Source: Elusimicrobiota bacterium (GTDB lineage: Bacteria; Elusimicrobiota; Elusimicrobia; UBA1565; UBA9628). From it: a stretch of 7,318 nt of DNA. A program made the position numbers and the translations under genes. Where the stretch lies: NCBI GenBank assembly GCA_028717865.1, contig JAQUMZ010000125.1:1-7318 (forward strand), given 5' to 3'. How positions within the stretch are numbered: position 1 is the stretch's first letter; each line of letters opens with the position of its first letter. This document shows, piece by piece, positions 1 through 6,186 of this stretch. The notes beneath the pieces were generated by a model that saw only the letters and a list, made by a program, of their open reading frames with translations, was not told where the DNA came from and ran no database searches.

Positions 1-1030
1 CGCCCGTGCGGCCCATCTGGGCGAGGACCTTGGCGGCGTCTCGCTGGGGGTCCACGGTATTGTCGCGGGAGCAGGCCGCCGCGCATTCCCCGACGGTCTT
101 GCTGGCCCAGCTTTCGCGCGGGACCGCCGCGACTTGCTTGGTCGAGATGCAGCCGCGCAAGCGGTCATGGTCCTGTATGACGGGGAACAGTTTGTAGTGG
201 TACTTGTAGATATAATCCTCGACCAATTCGCGCAGGGTGATGGCGGCCGGCACTCCTACGGGATCGGGCTTCATGAAGCGGCGCACGGGCCGCCCTTCCA
301 GGCTTTCCCGGATGACGAGCTGGCGGAAGGCCATGCGCGCCGCGCTTTGCAGGAACATTCCTATGAGGAAAGTCCAGGCGCCTCCGATGAGGCTGCCGGC
401 CAGGAACTGGAAGACGCCCAGCACGATGAGCGCGGCCCCGAATCCCACCCCGACGCCGGAGGCGATGCGCGTGGCCCAATGAAAATCGCCCTTGGCCTGC
501 CAGAGCAGGGAGCGCAGGACGCGCCCGCCGTCGAGGGGAAAGGCGGGCAGCAGGTTGAAGCCCGCCAGCAGCAGGTTGATCCAGCCCAGGTATTGGGCCA
601 CGCCCACCACGGTCACGGGCCAGCTTAGCCGCAGGCCGAGGCCGTGCAGCCAGAGCAGGCCCAGCCCCAGCACGACGCTCGACACCGGCCCGACGATGGC
701 CATGGCGAATTCGGCCCGCGGGCCGGGCGGCTCCTCCACCATCTCGGCCACGCCCCCGAAAATGAACAGGGTGATGCCGCGCATGGGTATGCCGTACTTC
801 CGGGCCGCCAGGGAATGGCACATTTCGTGCGCGATGATGGACAGGAACAGCCCGATGGTCCCCGCGACGCCCATGGTCCAGTACGCGGCGGGCGTCAGGC
901 CGGCGTAGCGGTAGGGGAACAGGCCCACGGCCAGGGACCAGGCGACCAGTATGGCCAGCACGATCCAGCTGAGGTCGGCCTTCACCTCGAAGCCGAAGAG
1001 CTTGAAGAGGCGGATGCTCTTGCCTAGCAT
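1..1030 (-). CDS. Site-2-protease-like M50 intramembrane metalloprotease with CBS domain (3' end outside window)
   Basis: This is a membrane zinc metalloprotease of the M50 (site-2 protease) family, in the subgroup with C-terminal CBS domains; such enzymes cleave substrates inside the membrane. Numbering from the start at 1030, 343 residues are visible. The zinc motif HEMCH is at residues 68-72 in a hydrophobic segment and is followed by SLAARKYGIPM, the usual pattern after HExxH. The second metal-ligand motif, NLLPAFPLDGG, is at about 159-169 with Asp167. Further hydrophobic segments lie at about 20-38, 53-68, 105-125, 145-160 and 190-225. From about residue 247 the sequence becomes CBS-like (RRFMKPDP...FPVIQDHDRLRGCIS), and a second CBS repeat is starting when the window ends. 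ATG at 1030 is preferred because AGGA lies 8 nt upstream; an in-frame ATG at 1039 would add three residues. The substrate is unknown. No frame break was seen when the whole gene was translated by hand. Confidence 0.9.
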   Translation of the reverse strand, partial: MLGKSIRLFKLFGFEVKADLSWIVLAILVAWSLAVGLFPYRYAGLTPAAYWTMGVAGTIGLFLSIIAHEMCHSLAARKYGIPMRGITLFIFGGVAEMVEEPPGPRAEFAMAIVGPVSSVVLGLGLLWLHGLGLRLSWPVTVVGVAQYLGWINLLLAGFNLLPAFPLDGGRVLRSLLWQAKGDFHWATRIASGVGVGFGAALIVLGVFQFLAGSLIGGAWTFLIGMFLQSAARMAFRQLVIRESLEGRPVRRFMKPDPVGVPAAITLRELVEDYIYKYHYKLFPVIQDHDRLRGCISTKQVAAVPRESWASKTVGECAAACSRDNTVDPQRDAAKVLAQMGRTG

Positions 1031-1038
1031 GCGCAACA

Positions 1039-1042
1039 TCCT
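1039..1042 (-). promoter_or_regulatory. Ribosome binding site that decides the M50 protease start
   Basis: On the minus strand AGGA lies 8 nt before the ATG at 1030, a normal spacing. The alternative ATG at 1039 overlaps this AGGA and has only a weak GGTG upstream. This favours the shorter start, but the two differ by only three codons. Confidence 0.4.
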
Positions 1043-1088
1043 AGCACCGCCGCGGGACGCGGTCCAGATTCCCGGAGGCTCGGCTTTG

Positions 1089-1097
1089 TGATAAAAT
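1089..1097 (+). promoter_or_regulatory. Extended -10 promoter element upstream of the methyltransferase operon
   Basis: TGATAAAAT fits the extended -10 pattern TGnTAnAAT, and its hexamer TAAAAT differs from TATAAT at one position. It stands out in very GC-rich surroundings and lies in the gap between divergent genes. No good -35 box is visible, which is common for extended -10 promoters. The expected transcription start, near 1103-1105, is only a few bases before the GTG start codon at 1107. Confidence 0.5.
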
Positions 1098-1106
1098 GCC
1101 GCGACC

Positions 1107-1883
1107 GTGAGCCGCGCGCCCGCTCTTTACGCCGACCCCGCCCTCTACGACATGCTCCATCGCGCCGGCACGCGCGGGGAGGCCGCGCGCCTGGAGCGGC
1201 TGTCGGACCGGCACGGCAACGGCGGCCGTTCGGCCTGGGAGCCGGCTTGCGGAACGGGGCGCTATCTCGCGGCTTTGGCCGCGCGCGGCTGGACGGCGGC
1301 GGGCTACGATTCGAGCCGGGCCATGCTCGCCTTCGCGCGGCGGCGGCTGGCGCGCTTTGGCGGCCGGGTCCGCGTCGTTGCCGGCCGGATGACCGGCCTG
1401 CGCGCGCCGCGCTGCGCGGACCTGGTTTTCAGCCTGATCTCGACGTTCCGGCACCTCATGAGCGACCGCCGGGCCCTGGCGCATCTGCGTCTTTGCGCCG
1501 AGGCCCTGCGCCCCGGCGGGATATTCGTCCTGGGTCTCGATCTCACGGTTTACGGCGCCACGCCGCCCGACGAGGATGTTTGGACGATCCGGCAAGGCGG
1601 CCGGACCTTCCGGCATATCGTGATGACCCTGCCGCCGAAGCGCGCCGGCCGGCGGGAGCGCGTCATTAATTTCGTGACCGGGCCCTCCGGCTTGATCCTG
1701 CGCTCCGGCTACGACCTGCGCGCCTACGATGCGCAGCAGCTTTCGGACCTGATCGCGGCCTCGCCCTTGCGCGTGGAGGCGGTCTACGGCCTGAGCGGCC
1801 TGCCGCAAGGGCTGGCGGGCCCCGAACGGGCGCTGTGGGTGGTGCTCAAGCGGCGGCGGGGGCTGGTCAATAAAGTAGAATAG
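1107..1883 (+). CDS. Class I SAM-dependent methyltransferase
   Basis: This is a probable soluble methyltransferase of 258 residues; the methyl acceptor cannot be told from the sequence. The N-terminus (LYADPALYDMLH, 7-18) is typical of class I SAM-dependent methyltransferases of this size. SAM-binding motif I is WEPACGTGRYLAALAARGW (44-62). An acidic residue at the end of strand 2 (GYDSS, Asp68) would bind the SAM ribose. A motif IV-like segment, ADLVFSLISTFRHL, is at 104-117, followed by LRPGGIFVLGLDL (134-146). GTG at 1107 is chosen because translation from there leads directly into the family N-terminus. No Shine-Dalgarno sequence precedes it, and the extended -10 at 1089-1097 leaves almost no leader, so leaderless translation is plausible. 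It is the first of four same-strand genes, with only 23 bp before the transporter gene. The C-terminus is basic (LKRRRGLVNK). Confidence 0.85.
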   Translation: MSRAPALYADPALYDMLHRAGTRGEAARLERLSDRHGNGGRSAWEPACGTGRYLAALAARGWTAAGYDSSRAMLAFARRRLARFGGRVRVVAGRMTGLRAPRCADLVFSLISTFRHLMSDRRALAHLRLCAEALRPGGIFVLGLDLTVYGATPPDEDVWTIRQGGRTFRHIVMTLPPKRAGRRERVINFVTGPSGLILRSGYDLRAYDAQQLSDLIAASPLRVEAVYGLSGLPQGLAGPERALWVVLKRRRGLVNKVE

Positions 1884-1906
1884 CCGCGGGCAGGCGGAGG
1901 ATTTCA

Positions 1907-3265
1907 ATGGAAGACGCAGCCGCGCGGAAGCCGGACGTGGGCGCCTGGGAATCGGTCAAGCTGCTGTTCGGGGCGTCCCGGGGCTTCTGGCTCGTCAACA
2001 TGGTCAATTTCGGAGACGGGATCGCCTACTTCGGGATCTTGACCCTGCTGACCCTTTTCCTGGGCAAGGAGCGCCTGGAGATGAGCGACCACGCGGCCGG
2101 CTTGTCGGTCTCGGCTTTCACGGGGCTGGTCACGCTGTTCATGTTCGGGGGCGGCTTCGTCTCCGACCGCCTAGGCGTGCGCCGGGCCCTGACCCTCTGC
2201 CTGGGCTTTTTGCTGGCCGGCCGCGTCCTGCTCTCGGCGTCCCCGGCGTGCCCCGGTTTTTCCCACCAGGCGGCCTGGTTGGGGCTGCTGGTCCTGGCCC
2301 TGGGCGAGGGCGTCATTCAGCCCGCCCTTTACGCCGGCGTCAAGGAGTACACCGACGCCCGCACGGCCACCATGGGCTACGGGATCCTTTACGCCATCAT
2401 GAACCTCGGCATCGTGGCCGAGAATTTCGTGTCGCCCTTCGTGCGCACCCGCGCCCCCTTCCTGGGCCTGGCCGGGCTGGGGCTGGGTTTCGACGGGGTG
2501 TTCTGGATGTGCACGGGCATCACCGTGGCGATGCTCGGCGTCCACGGCGCGTGCTTCACCCGGGCCGTGGAGCTGCGCGACCGCGTCGTCGCGCCCGGCG
2601 CCGAGCCCGAGGCCGCCGGCCGGAGCCTGGCGGACAAGCTGCGGGAGCTGCCGTTTCTCGATGGACGCTTCATGTTCTTTATCTTCATATTGCTGCCGGT
2701 GCGCACGCTTTTCGCCCATCAATTCCTGACCATGCCGGACTATGTCTTCCGAGCCTATCCGGCCGAGGTCAGCGCCAAGTTCGAGTGGCTGAACGGCCTC
2801 AACCCGCTCATAATCGTGATCTTCGTGCCGCTCATCGCGGGCCTGACCCGCAAGGCCAACATCGTCACCATGATGATCATCGGCACCACCATCTCGGCGC
2901 TGACCGCGTTCCTTCTGGTGCCGGGGCCGAGCCTGACCCGGCTGATCCTCTACACCCTGTTTTTCTCCCTGGGCGAGGCGGTCTGGTCCTCGCGCTTCCT
3001 GGAATACGTCGCGGATATCGCCCCGGCCGGCAGGGTCGGGGCCTACATGGGCCTGGCCGGCATCCCGTGGTTCCTGGCTAAGTTCACGACGGGCCTCTAC
3101 TCCGGCCGCATGCTCGAGATTTTCGTGCCCAAGGGCGGGCCCCTGGACACGAGCACGCTTTGGCTCATATATGCTTTCGTCGCCTGCGCCAGCCCGGTCG
3201 GCCTGATCCTGGCCCGGCCGTGGCTGCTGCGGCACAAGGAGGCAAGGGAGGCCGGACATGCCTGA
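1907..3265 (+). CDS. Major facilitator superfamily transporter, POT/PTR-like
   Basis: This is an inner-membrane secondary transporter of 452 residues, a normal MFS length. About twelve hydrophobic segments are visible, with a charged central loop (about 222-250) between two halves. MFS motif A is clear at 81-95, with Asp87, Arg88, Gly90 and Arg92-93. Two regions resemble the proton-dependent oligopeptide (POT/PTR) family: NFGDGIAYFG in TM1 (34-43), at the place of the ExxERFxYYG signature, and GYGILYAIMNLG (157-168), resembling the FYxxINxG motif. The TM1 glutamates and arginine of POT proteins are not conserved here; the matching positions are Asn34, Asp37 and Gly38. Peptide transport or proton coupling should therefore not be assumed, and the substrate is unknown. 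A strong ribosome binding site (GGCGGAGGA, 1893-1901) precedes the ATG. The stop codon lies inside the start region of the DUF6485-like gene (8 nt overlap). Confidence 0.85.
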   Translation: MEDAAARKPDVGAWESVKLLFGASRGFWLVNMVNFGDGIAYFGILTLLTLFLGKERLEMSDHAAGLSVSAFTGLVTLFMFGGGFVSDRLGVRRALTLCLGFLLAGRVLLSASPACPGFSHQAAWLGLLVLALGEGVIQPALYAGVKEYTDARTATMGYGILYAIMNLGIVAENFVSPFVRTRAPFLGLAGLGLGFDGVFWMCTGITVAMLGVHGACFTRAVELRDRVVAPGAEPEAAGRSLADKLRELPFLDGRFMFFIFILLPVRTLFAHQFLTMPDYVFRAYPAEVSAKFEWLNGLNPLIIVIFVPLIAGLTRKANIVTMMIIGTTISALTAFLLVPGPSLTRLILYTLFFSLGEAVWSSRFLEYVADIAPAGRVGAYMGLAGIPWFLAKFTTGLYSGRMLEIFVPKGGPLDTSTLWLIYAFVACASPVGLILARPWLLRHKEAREAGHA

Positions 3266-3455
3266 GTGCGCCCGCAAGGCCGCCAATCTCAAGGGCTGCA
3301 ATTGCACGTATTCCTGCTCCAATAAGGGCAACTGCTGCGCCTGCGTCGTCTACCATCGCGACTTGGGGCAGCTCCCGGCCTGCTTTTTCAGCGCGCGGGC
3401 CGAGGCGACCTACGACCGGTCCTTCGCGGCCCTGCTGCGCGACCGCAACGGCTGA
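3258..3455 (+). CDS. Small cysteine-rich protein, DUF6485-like
   Basis: This 65-residue protein resembles the uncharacterised DUF6485 family, recognised from the segments LKGCNCTYSCSNKGNC and VVYHRDLGQLPACFFS; the family assignment is from memory of these motifs. It has eight cysteines (4, 14, 16, 20, 26, 27, 29 and 42) and His33, arranged as CxC, CCxC and single cysteines. That suggests binding of a metal or iron-sulfur cluster, but no function is established. There is no signal peptide or membrane segment, so it is probably cytoplasmic. ATG at 3258 lies inside the end of the transporter gene and has GGGAGG 6 nt upstream. Its TGA stop overlaps the ATG of the XdhC gene by one base. This tight packing implies co-expression, and probably translational coupling, with both neighbours. 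It is complete, with motifs from the N-terminus to the closing YDRSFAALLRDR. Confidence 0.85.
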   Translation: MPECARKAANLKGCNCTYSCSNKGNCCACVVYHRDLGQLPACFFSARAEATYDRSFAALLRDRNG

Positions 3456-4255
3456 TGCTGGAAGACAATCTCTTCGCGCAATTCGGCGCGGCCATCGCTT
3501 CCGGCCGCGGCGCGGTCCTGGTGACGGTGGTCGGCGCCTCCGGTTCGACGCCGCGCGAGTGCGGGGCGCGGATGCTGGTTTGCGAGGACGGCTCCTGCGC
3601 GGGGACCGTGGGCGGCGGCAAGCTGGAGGCCCTGGCCCTCAAGTCGGCGCGGGCCGCGCTCAAGGCCGGGATCAGCCGCAAGGAAACTTTCGATCTGACC
3701 CCCCGCGGCATCGGGATGGAGTGCGCGGGGCAAGTCGAGCTGTTCTTCGACGTGCACGCGGCGCCCTGCCGGCTCCTGATCCTGGGCGCGGGGCACGTGG
3801 GACAGAAGATCGGCGAGGCCGCGGCCGTGGCCGGTTTGGCGCACGAGGTGGCCGACGACCGGGCCGAGTTCGCCAACCGCGAGCGCTTCCCGGATGCCGG
3901 GAAGATATTCGTCGTTCGCCCGGACCGCGTCCTGCGCTCGGCCGGCGTAGATGAAAAGACCTTTATCGTAATCGTGACCCGGGGCCACGCCCTGGATGCC
4001 GAGTGCCTGGCCGCCGCGCTAAAGACCAGGGCGGTCTACATCGGCATGATCGGCAGCCGTAGCAAGATCCCCGCCGTTTTCAAGGCGCTCAACCGCAAGG
4101 GTTGGCGGCCGGAGCGCGACGGCCGGGTCTACGCACCCATCGGCCTGGACTGCGGGGGCAAGTCCCCCGGCGCCATCGCCGTGTCGGTCGTAGCCGAGAT
4201 ACTGGCTGTTTCCCACGGCCGCCCTGGCGGCCATCTACGCAGCCAGGGTCGTTAG
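3455..4255 (+). CDS. XdhC/CoxI-family protein
   Basis: The protein (266 residues) has both parts of the XdhC family. The N-terminal XdhC/CoxI domain (about 8-100) has VGASGSTPRECGARM (26-40), the glycine-rich turn TVGGGKLEA (51-59) and GMECAGQVELFFD (87-99). The C-terminal Rossmann-like domain (about 105-255) has LLILGAGHVGQKIG (107-120), a second-strand Asp-Asp (134-135), GMIGSRSK (197-204) and GLDCGGKSPGAIAVSVVAEIL (230-250). Characterised XdhC proteins bind molybdenum cofactor and help to sulfurate it and insert it into xanthine dehydrogenase-type enzymes. No molybdoenzyme gene is in the window, so the client is unknown. The family CxG-type position reads Cys90-Ala91-Gly92. The ATG overlaps the preceding stop codon (TGATG), so reinitiation after the DUF6485-like gene is likely. 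The tail after AVSHGR (251-256) is short and unremarkable. Confidence 0.9.
   Translation: MLEDNLFAQFGAAIASGRGAVLVTVVGASGSTPRECGARMLVCEDGSCAGTVGGGKLEALALKSARAALKAGISRKETFDLTPRGIGMECAGQVELFFDVHAAPCRLLILGAGHVGQKIGEAAAVAGLAHEVADDRAEFANRERFPDAGKIFVVRPDRVLRSAGVDEKTFIVIVTRGHALDAECLAAALKTRAVYIGMIGSRSKIPAVFKALNRKGWRPERDGRVYAPIGLDCGGKSPGAIAVSVVAEILAVSHGRPGGHLRSQGR
4217..4248 (+). other. Overlapping inverted repeats at the 3' end of the XdhC gene
   Basis: Two competing stems are visible. GGCCGCC (4217-4223) can pair with GGCGGCC (4226-4232), leaving a tight loop. Alternatively CCCTGGC (4222-4228) can pair with GCCAGGG (4242-4248). No T-run follows, so this is not a standard intrinsic terminator. It lies inside the coding sequence and may be incidental in such GC-rich DNA. 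Confidence 0.25.
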
Positions 4256-4284
4256 GCCCACGGACAACTAGGTCTCTCGCCTCA

Positions 4285-4312
4285 TTGCGCCTTCCACCAA
4301 AGGGAGTATGAT
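4285..4312 (+). promoter_or_regulatory. Candidate promoter for the S41 protease cluster
   Basis: The 89 bp gap before the first S41 gene contains TATGAT (4307-4312), one mismatch from TATAAT. A weak -35-like TTGCGC (4285-4290) lies 16 bp upstream. Transcription would start near 4319, giving a leader of about 25 nt that carries the AGGAGA ribosome binding site at 4335-4340. The -35 match is poor, so this is tentative. Confidence 0.35.
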
Positions 4313-4344
4313 CTGCAGCACGGCAATATGTTTTAGGAGACCCA

Positions 4345-5835
4345 ATGAGCAAGATGATCATCTCTATCCTCATCCTGGCGCTTATGCCGTATTGGGCCGC
4401 GGGTCAGGGACTGGTGAACATGGTCCGGGCCGCAGGCGGCTCGGTCCCGGAGGCGGGAGCGGGCGCGCCGATCACGCTGGCCGACTATAAGACGGTCCCC
4501 AATCCGGAATATGCCGAGCCCGGTCTGCGCAAACCGCCGCACCTGACCGACGATCATGTAAAAAGGTTGATTGAATTGATGGTGGACGCCGAACTGTCGA
4601 AGCGGCCCGGCATCAGCGCCAAGGAATTGTCGTTGACGAAGGAGCAGGCGCAGAGGATCGTAACCAATCTGGTGGTCATTGACAGCAAATACGTGGACGC
4701 CATTCCCGGTCCGGTCTGGAACAGAGCCATAGAGGACATGGGCAAGGTCGCGGCCAAGGAGTTCGAGTTCAGGAACGGGAAGGGGAACTGGGAGGAGACG
4801 GTCAACGCCATGATCAACGCCGCCGCCAATAAGATATTGGACCCTTTCTCCGTTTATTGGAGCAAGGAGGAGTTCAAGCGCTTCCAGGACGAGATGAACA
4901 ATTCCTTCGTGGACGTGGGCATGATCCTGAAGGATGACGGCCGCATCGACATCGTCATCCCGCGCAGCCCGGCGGAGAAGGCGGGCCTCAAGGCCGGGGA
5001 CAAGATCGTCGCCGTGGACGGCCAGCCGGTCTCCAATCGGCAGCAGATCCAGAAGAAGACCCTGGGCCAAGCCGGCACGAGCGTGCGCCTGACCGTGACC
5101 CGGGACGGCCGGCGGATGGAGTTTGCGGCGGTGCGGGCCGAGATCAATACACGGAACGTGTTTTCCAAGAAACTGGGCGACGTGGGCTACGTCTACCTGG
5201 GCCAGTTCAGCCCGAATTGCGATGACGAGCTCATCGCCGCGGTCGCCGACCTCCAGGCCAAGGGCGCCCGCAAGCTGATCATAGACGTGCGGGGCAATCT
5301 CGGGGGGACCGTGGATTCGGTTTCCCAGATCGCCTCGGAGTTCTTCAAGGACGGCCAGAAGATCGTCAGCTTCAAGCGCCAGGGACAGGTGATGTCCGAG
5401 AACGTGACCGACGGCGACGGCCGCTTCTTCAACATGAAGGTGGCGATACTCGTCAACGGCGGCTCGGCCTCCGCCAGCGAGATACTGGCCGGAGCCATGC
5501 AGGACGTGCGCGGCCCGGTGATAGTGGGCAGCCGCAGCTACGGCAAGGGCACGATGCAGGACATCCTGCCCGACCGGCAGGGCCGGGCGCTCAAGCTGAC
5601 CATGGGGCGCTGGTATACCCCGCGCGACCGCAGCATCGACGCCAAACATGACGCGCAAGGCGAGAAGATCAAGGATACCGGCGGCGTGATCCCCGATCAT
5701 CTCGTGGTGCTCGGCGAGGAGCAGGAAGCCGCCATCATGAGGCAGATATATCGGGAGGTGCAGGGTGCCTCGCCGGAGGGGCGGAAGGTGGAGGATCCTG
5801 TGTTCAATAAGGCCCTGGAGCTCCTTGGCCGCTGA
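4345..5835 (+). CDS. S41-family C-terminal processing protease with PDZ domain (tandem copy 1)
   Basis: This is a probable exported serine protease of the S41 (CtpA/Tsp) family, 496 residues. A signal peptide is evident at 1-20 (MSKMIISILILALMPYWAAG), with no lipobox cysteine. Residues about 21-110 form a region I do not recognise. The family core begins with LDPFSVYWSKEEFKRFQDEM (165-184). A PDZ domain covers about 188-262 (SPAEKAGLKAGDKIVAVDG). The protease core includes GYVYLGQFS (281-289) and the strand LIIDVRGNLGG (311-321). The catalytic dyad is Ser376 in NGGSASASEILAGAMQD and Lys401 in GSRSYGKGTMQ; their 25-residue spacing matches that of E. coli Tsp, so it should be active. Leu319 stands where the family and copy 2 usually have Pro (RxNPGG). 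AGGAGA lies 4 nt upstream of the ATG. A small lipoprotein gene and a second S41 gene follow. The substrate is unknown. Confidence 0.93.
   Translation: MSKMIISILILALMPYWAAGQGLVNMVRAAGGSVPEAGAGAPITLADYKTVPNPEYAEPGLRKPPHLTDDHVKRLIELMVDAELSKRPGISAKELSLTKEQAQRIVTNLVVIDSKYVDAIPGPVWNRAIEDMGKVAAKEFEFRNGKGNWEETVNAMINAAANKILDPFSVYWSKEEFKRFQDEMNNSFVDVGMILKDDGRIDIVIPRSPAEKAGLKAGDKIVAVDGQPVSNRQQIQKKTLGQAGTSVRLTVTRDGRRMEFAAVRAEINTRNVFSKKLGDVGYVYLGQFSPNCDDELIAAVADLQAKGARKLIIDVRGNLGGTVDSVSQIASEFFKDGQKIVSFKRQGQVMSENVTDGDGRFFNMKVAILVNGGSASASEILAGAMQDVRGPVIVGSRSYGKGTMQDILPDRQGRALKLTMGRWYTPRDRSIDAKHDAQGEKIKDTGGVIPDHLVVLGEEQEAAIMRQIYREVQGASPEGRKVEDPVFNKALELLGR
4945..4982 (+). repeat. Identical block shared by the S41 paralogues (PDZ), copy 1
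   Basis: These 38 nt are identical to 6811-6848. They encode the IDIVIPRSPAEKA part of the PDZ domain, including third codon positions, while flanking codons differ. Confidence 0.85.
5323..5366 (+). repeat. Identical block shared by the S41 paralogues (protease core), copy 1
   Basis: These 44 nt are identical to 7192-7235. They encode SQIASEFFKDGQKIV in the protease core. It is the longest exact match I found between the two genes. Confidence 0.85.
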
Positions 5836-5844
5836 GGCTCGCCG

Positions 5845-6072
5845 ATGCGGCTGTTTCTGGCGGTCTGCGCCGTCCTGTTGTTCGCGCCGTCAGCCTGCAA
5901 GCGGCGCCAGCCGCCCGCTTCCGCGGGGCCGACCATGATCGAGGAGCGCAAGCCGGCGGATTTCCCGCCCGAAACGGTGGAAAAGCCCCGGGACGTGGAG
6001 AAGGGCGAGGGCTTGCCCGAGGAATTCAAGAAAACGATCGAGAAACGCCTGGGCGAGAAGAAAAAGAAATAA
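5845..6072 (+). CDS. Small charged putative lipoprotein
   Basis: I do not recognise this 75-residue protein. It begins with a hydrophobic signal-like segment (MRLFLAVCAVLLFAPSAC), and Cys18 in PSAC could be the lipidated cysteine of a degenerate lipobox (Pro at -3 is unusual). The mature part is low in hydrophobic residues, rich in Pro, Glu and Lys, and ends in the very basic RLGEKKKK; it looks largely disordered. The gene begins 9 nt after the upstream S41 stop, and a GAGG overlapping that stop (5834-5837) gives a 7 nt ribosome-binding spacing. It is therefore probably co-transcribed with the S41 gene. The high charge leaves some doubt, but the signal peptide, spacing and ribosome binding site support a real gene. 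It could be an accessory protein or substrate of the proteases; that is speculation. Confidence 0.65.
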   Translation: MRLFLAVCAVLLFAPSACKRRQPPASAGPTMIEERKPADFPPETVEKPRDVEKGEGLPEEFKKTIEKRLGEKKKK

Positions 6073-6098
6073 GCCTCTCGACCGCGTTAGTTTTCTGC

Positions 6099-6138
6099 CC
6101 GGGGTCCTAGGAACCAGGCCGCCGTGGGTCCCCGGCCT
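6099..6138 (+). other. Competing inverted repeats in the gap before S41 copy 2
   Basis: The 114 bp gap 6073-6186 holds two mutually exclusive stems: CCGGGG (6099-6104) with CCCCGG (6130-6135), and AGGCCG (6116-6121) with CGGCCT (6133-6138). No T-run follows either stem, and the only one in the gap (TTTT at 6091-6094) precedes them, so there is no recognisable intrinsic terminator. A weak -10-like TATCCT is at 6163-6168, but no -35 is convincing. The stems could be chance in GC-rich sequence or a leader structure for copy 2. Confidence 0.25.
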
Positions 6139-6186
6139 CAGGCGAAATTCCGCGCTGGGCTCTATCCTAAGATCAAGGAGAGTCCA

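Noticed and set aside
165..821. Long minus-strand open frame of 218 residues
   Set aside because: It is a different frame of the M50 protease gene on the same strand; its protein is Arg/Gly/Pro-rich and lacks motifs, while the other frame gives HExxH, PLDGG and CBS motifs.
1088..1669. ATG-started open frame of 193 residues overlapping the methyltransferase
   Set aside because: Arg/Pro-rich translation without motifs; the overlapping GTG-started frame carries all methyltransferase motifs.
1876..1881. TAGAAT, a -10-like hexamer before the transporter gene
   Set aside because: It lies at the end of the methyltransferase coding sequence with no -35 or TG extension; the 23 bp gap is better explained by one operon.
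1041..1907. Minus-strand open frame of 288 residues
   Set aside because: Antisense to the methyltransferase; low-complexity Arg/Ala/Gln-rich translation with no recognisable domain.
2171..3331. Minus-strand open frame of 386 residues
   Set aside because: Antisense to the transporter gene; Gln/His/Gly-rich composition is typical of a shadow frame in GC-rich DNA.
4333..5700. Minus-strand open frame of 455 residues
   Set aside because: Antisense to S41 copy 1; a similar shadow frame appears antisense to copy 2 simply because the two genes are paralogous.
6073..6186. Intrinsic terminator between the small lipoprotein gene and S41 copy 2
   Set aside because: The GC-rich stems are not followed by a T-run, and the TTTT at 6091-6094 precedes them.
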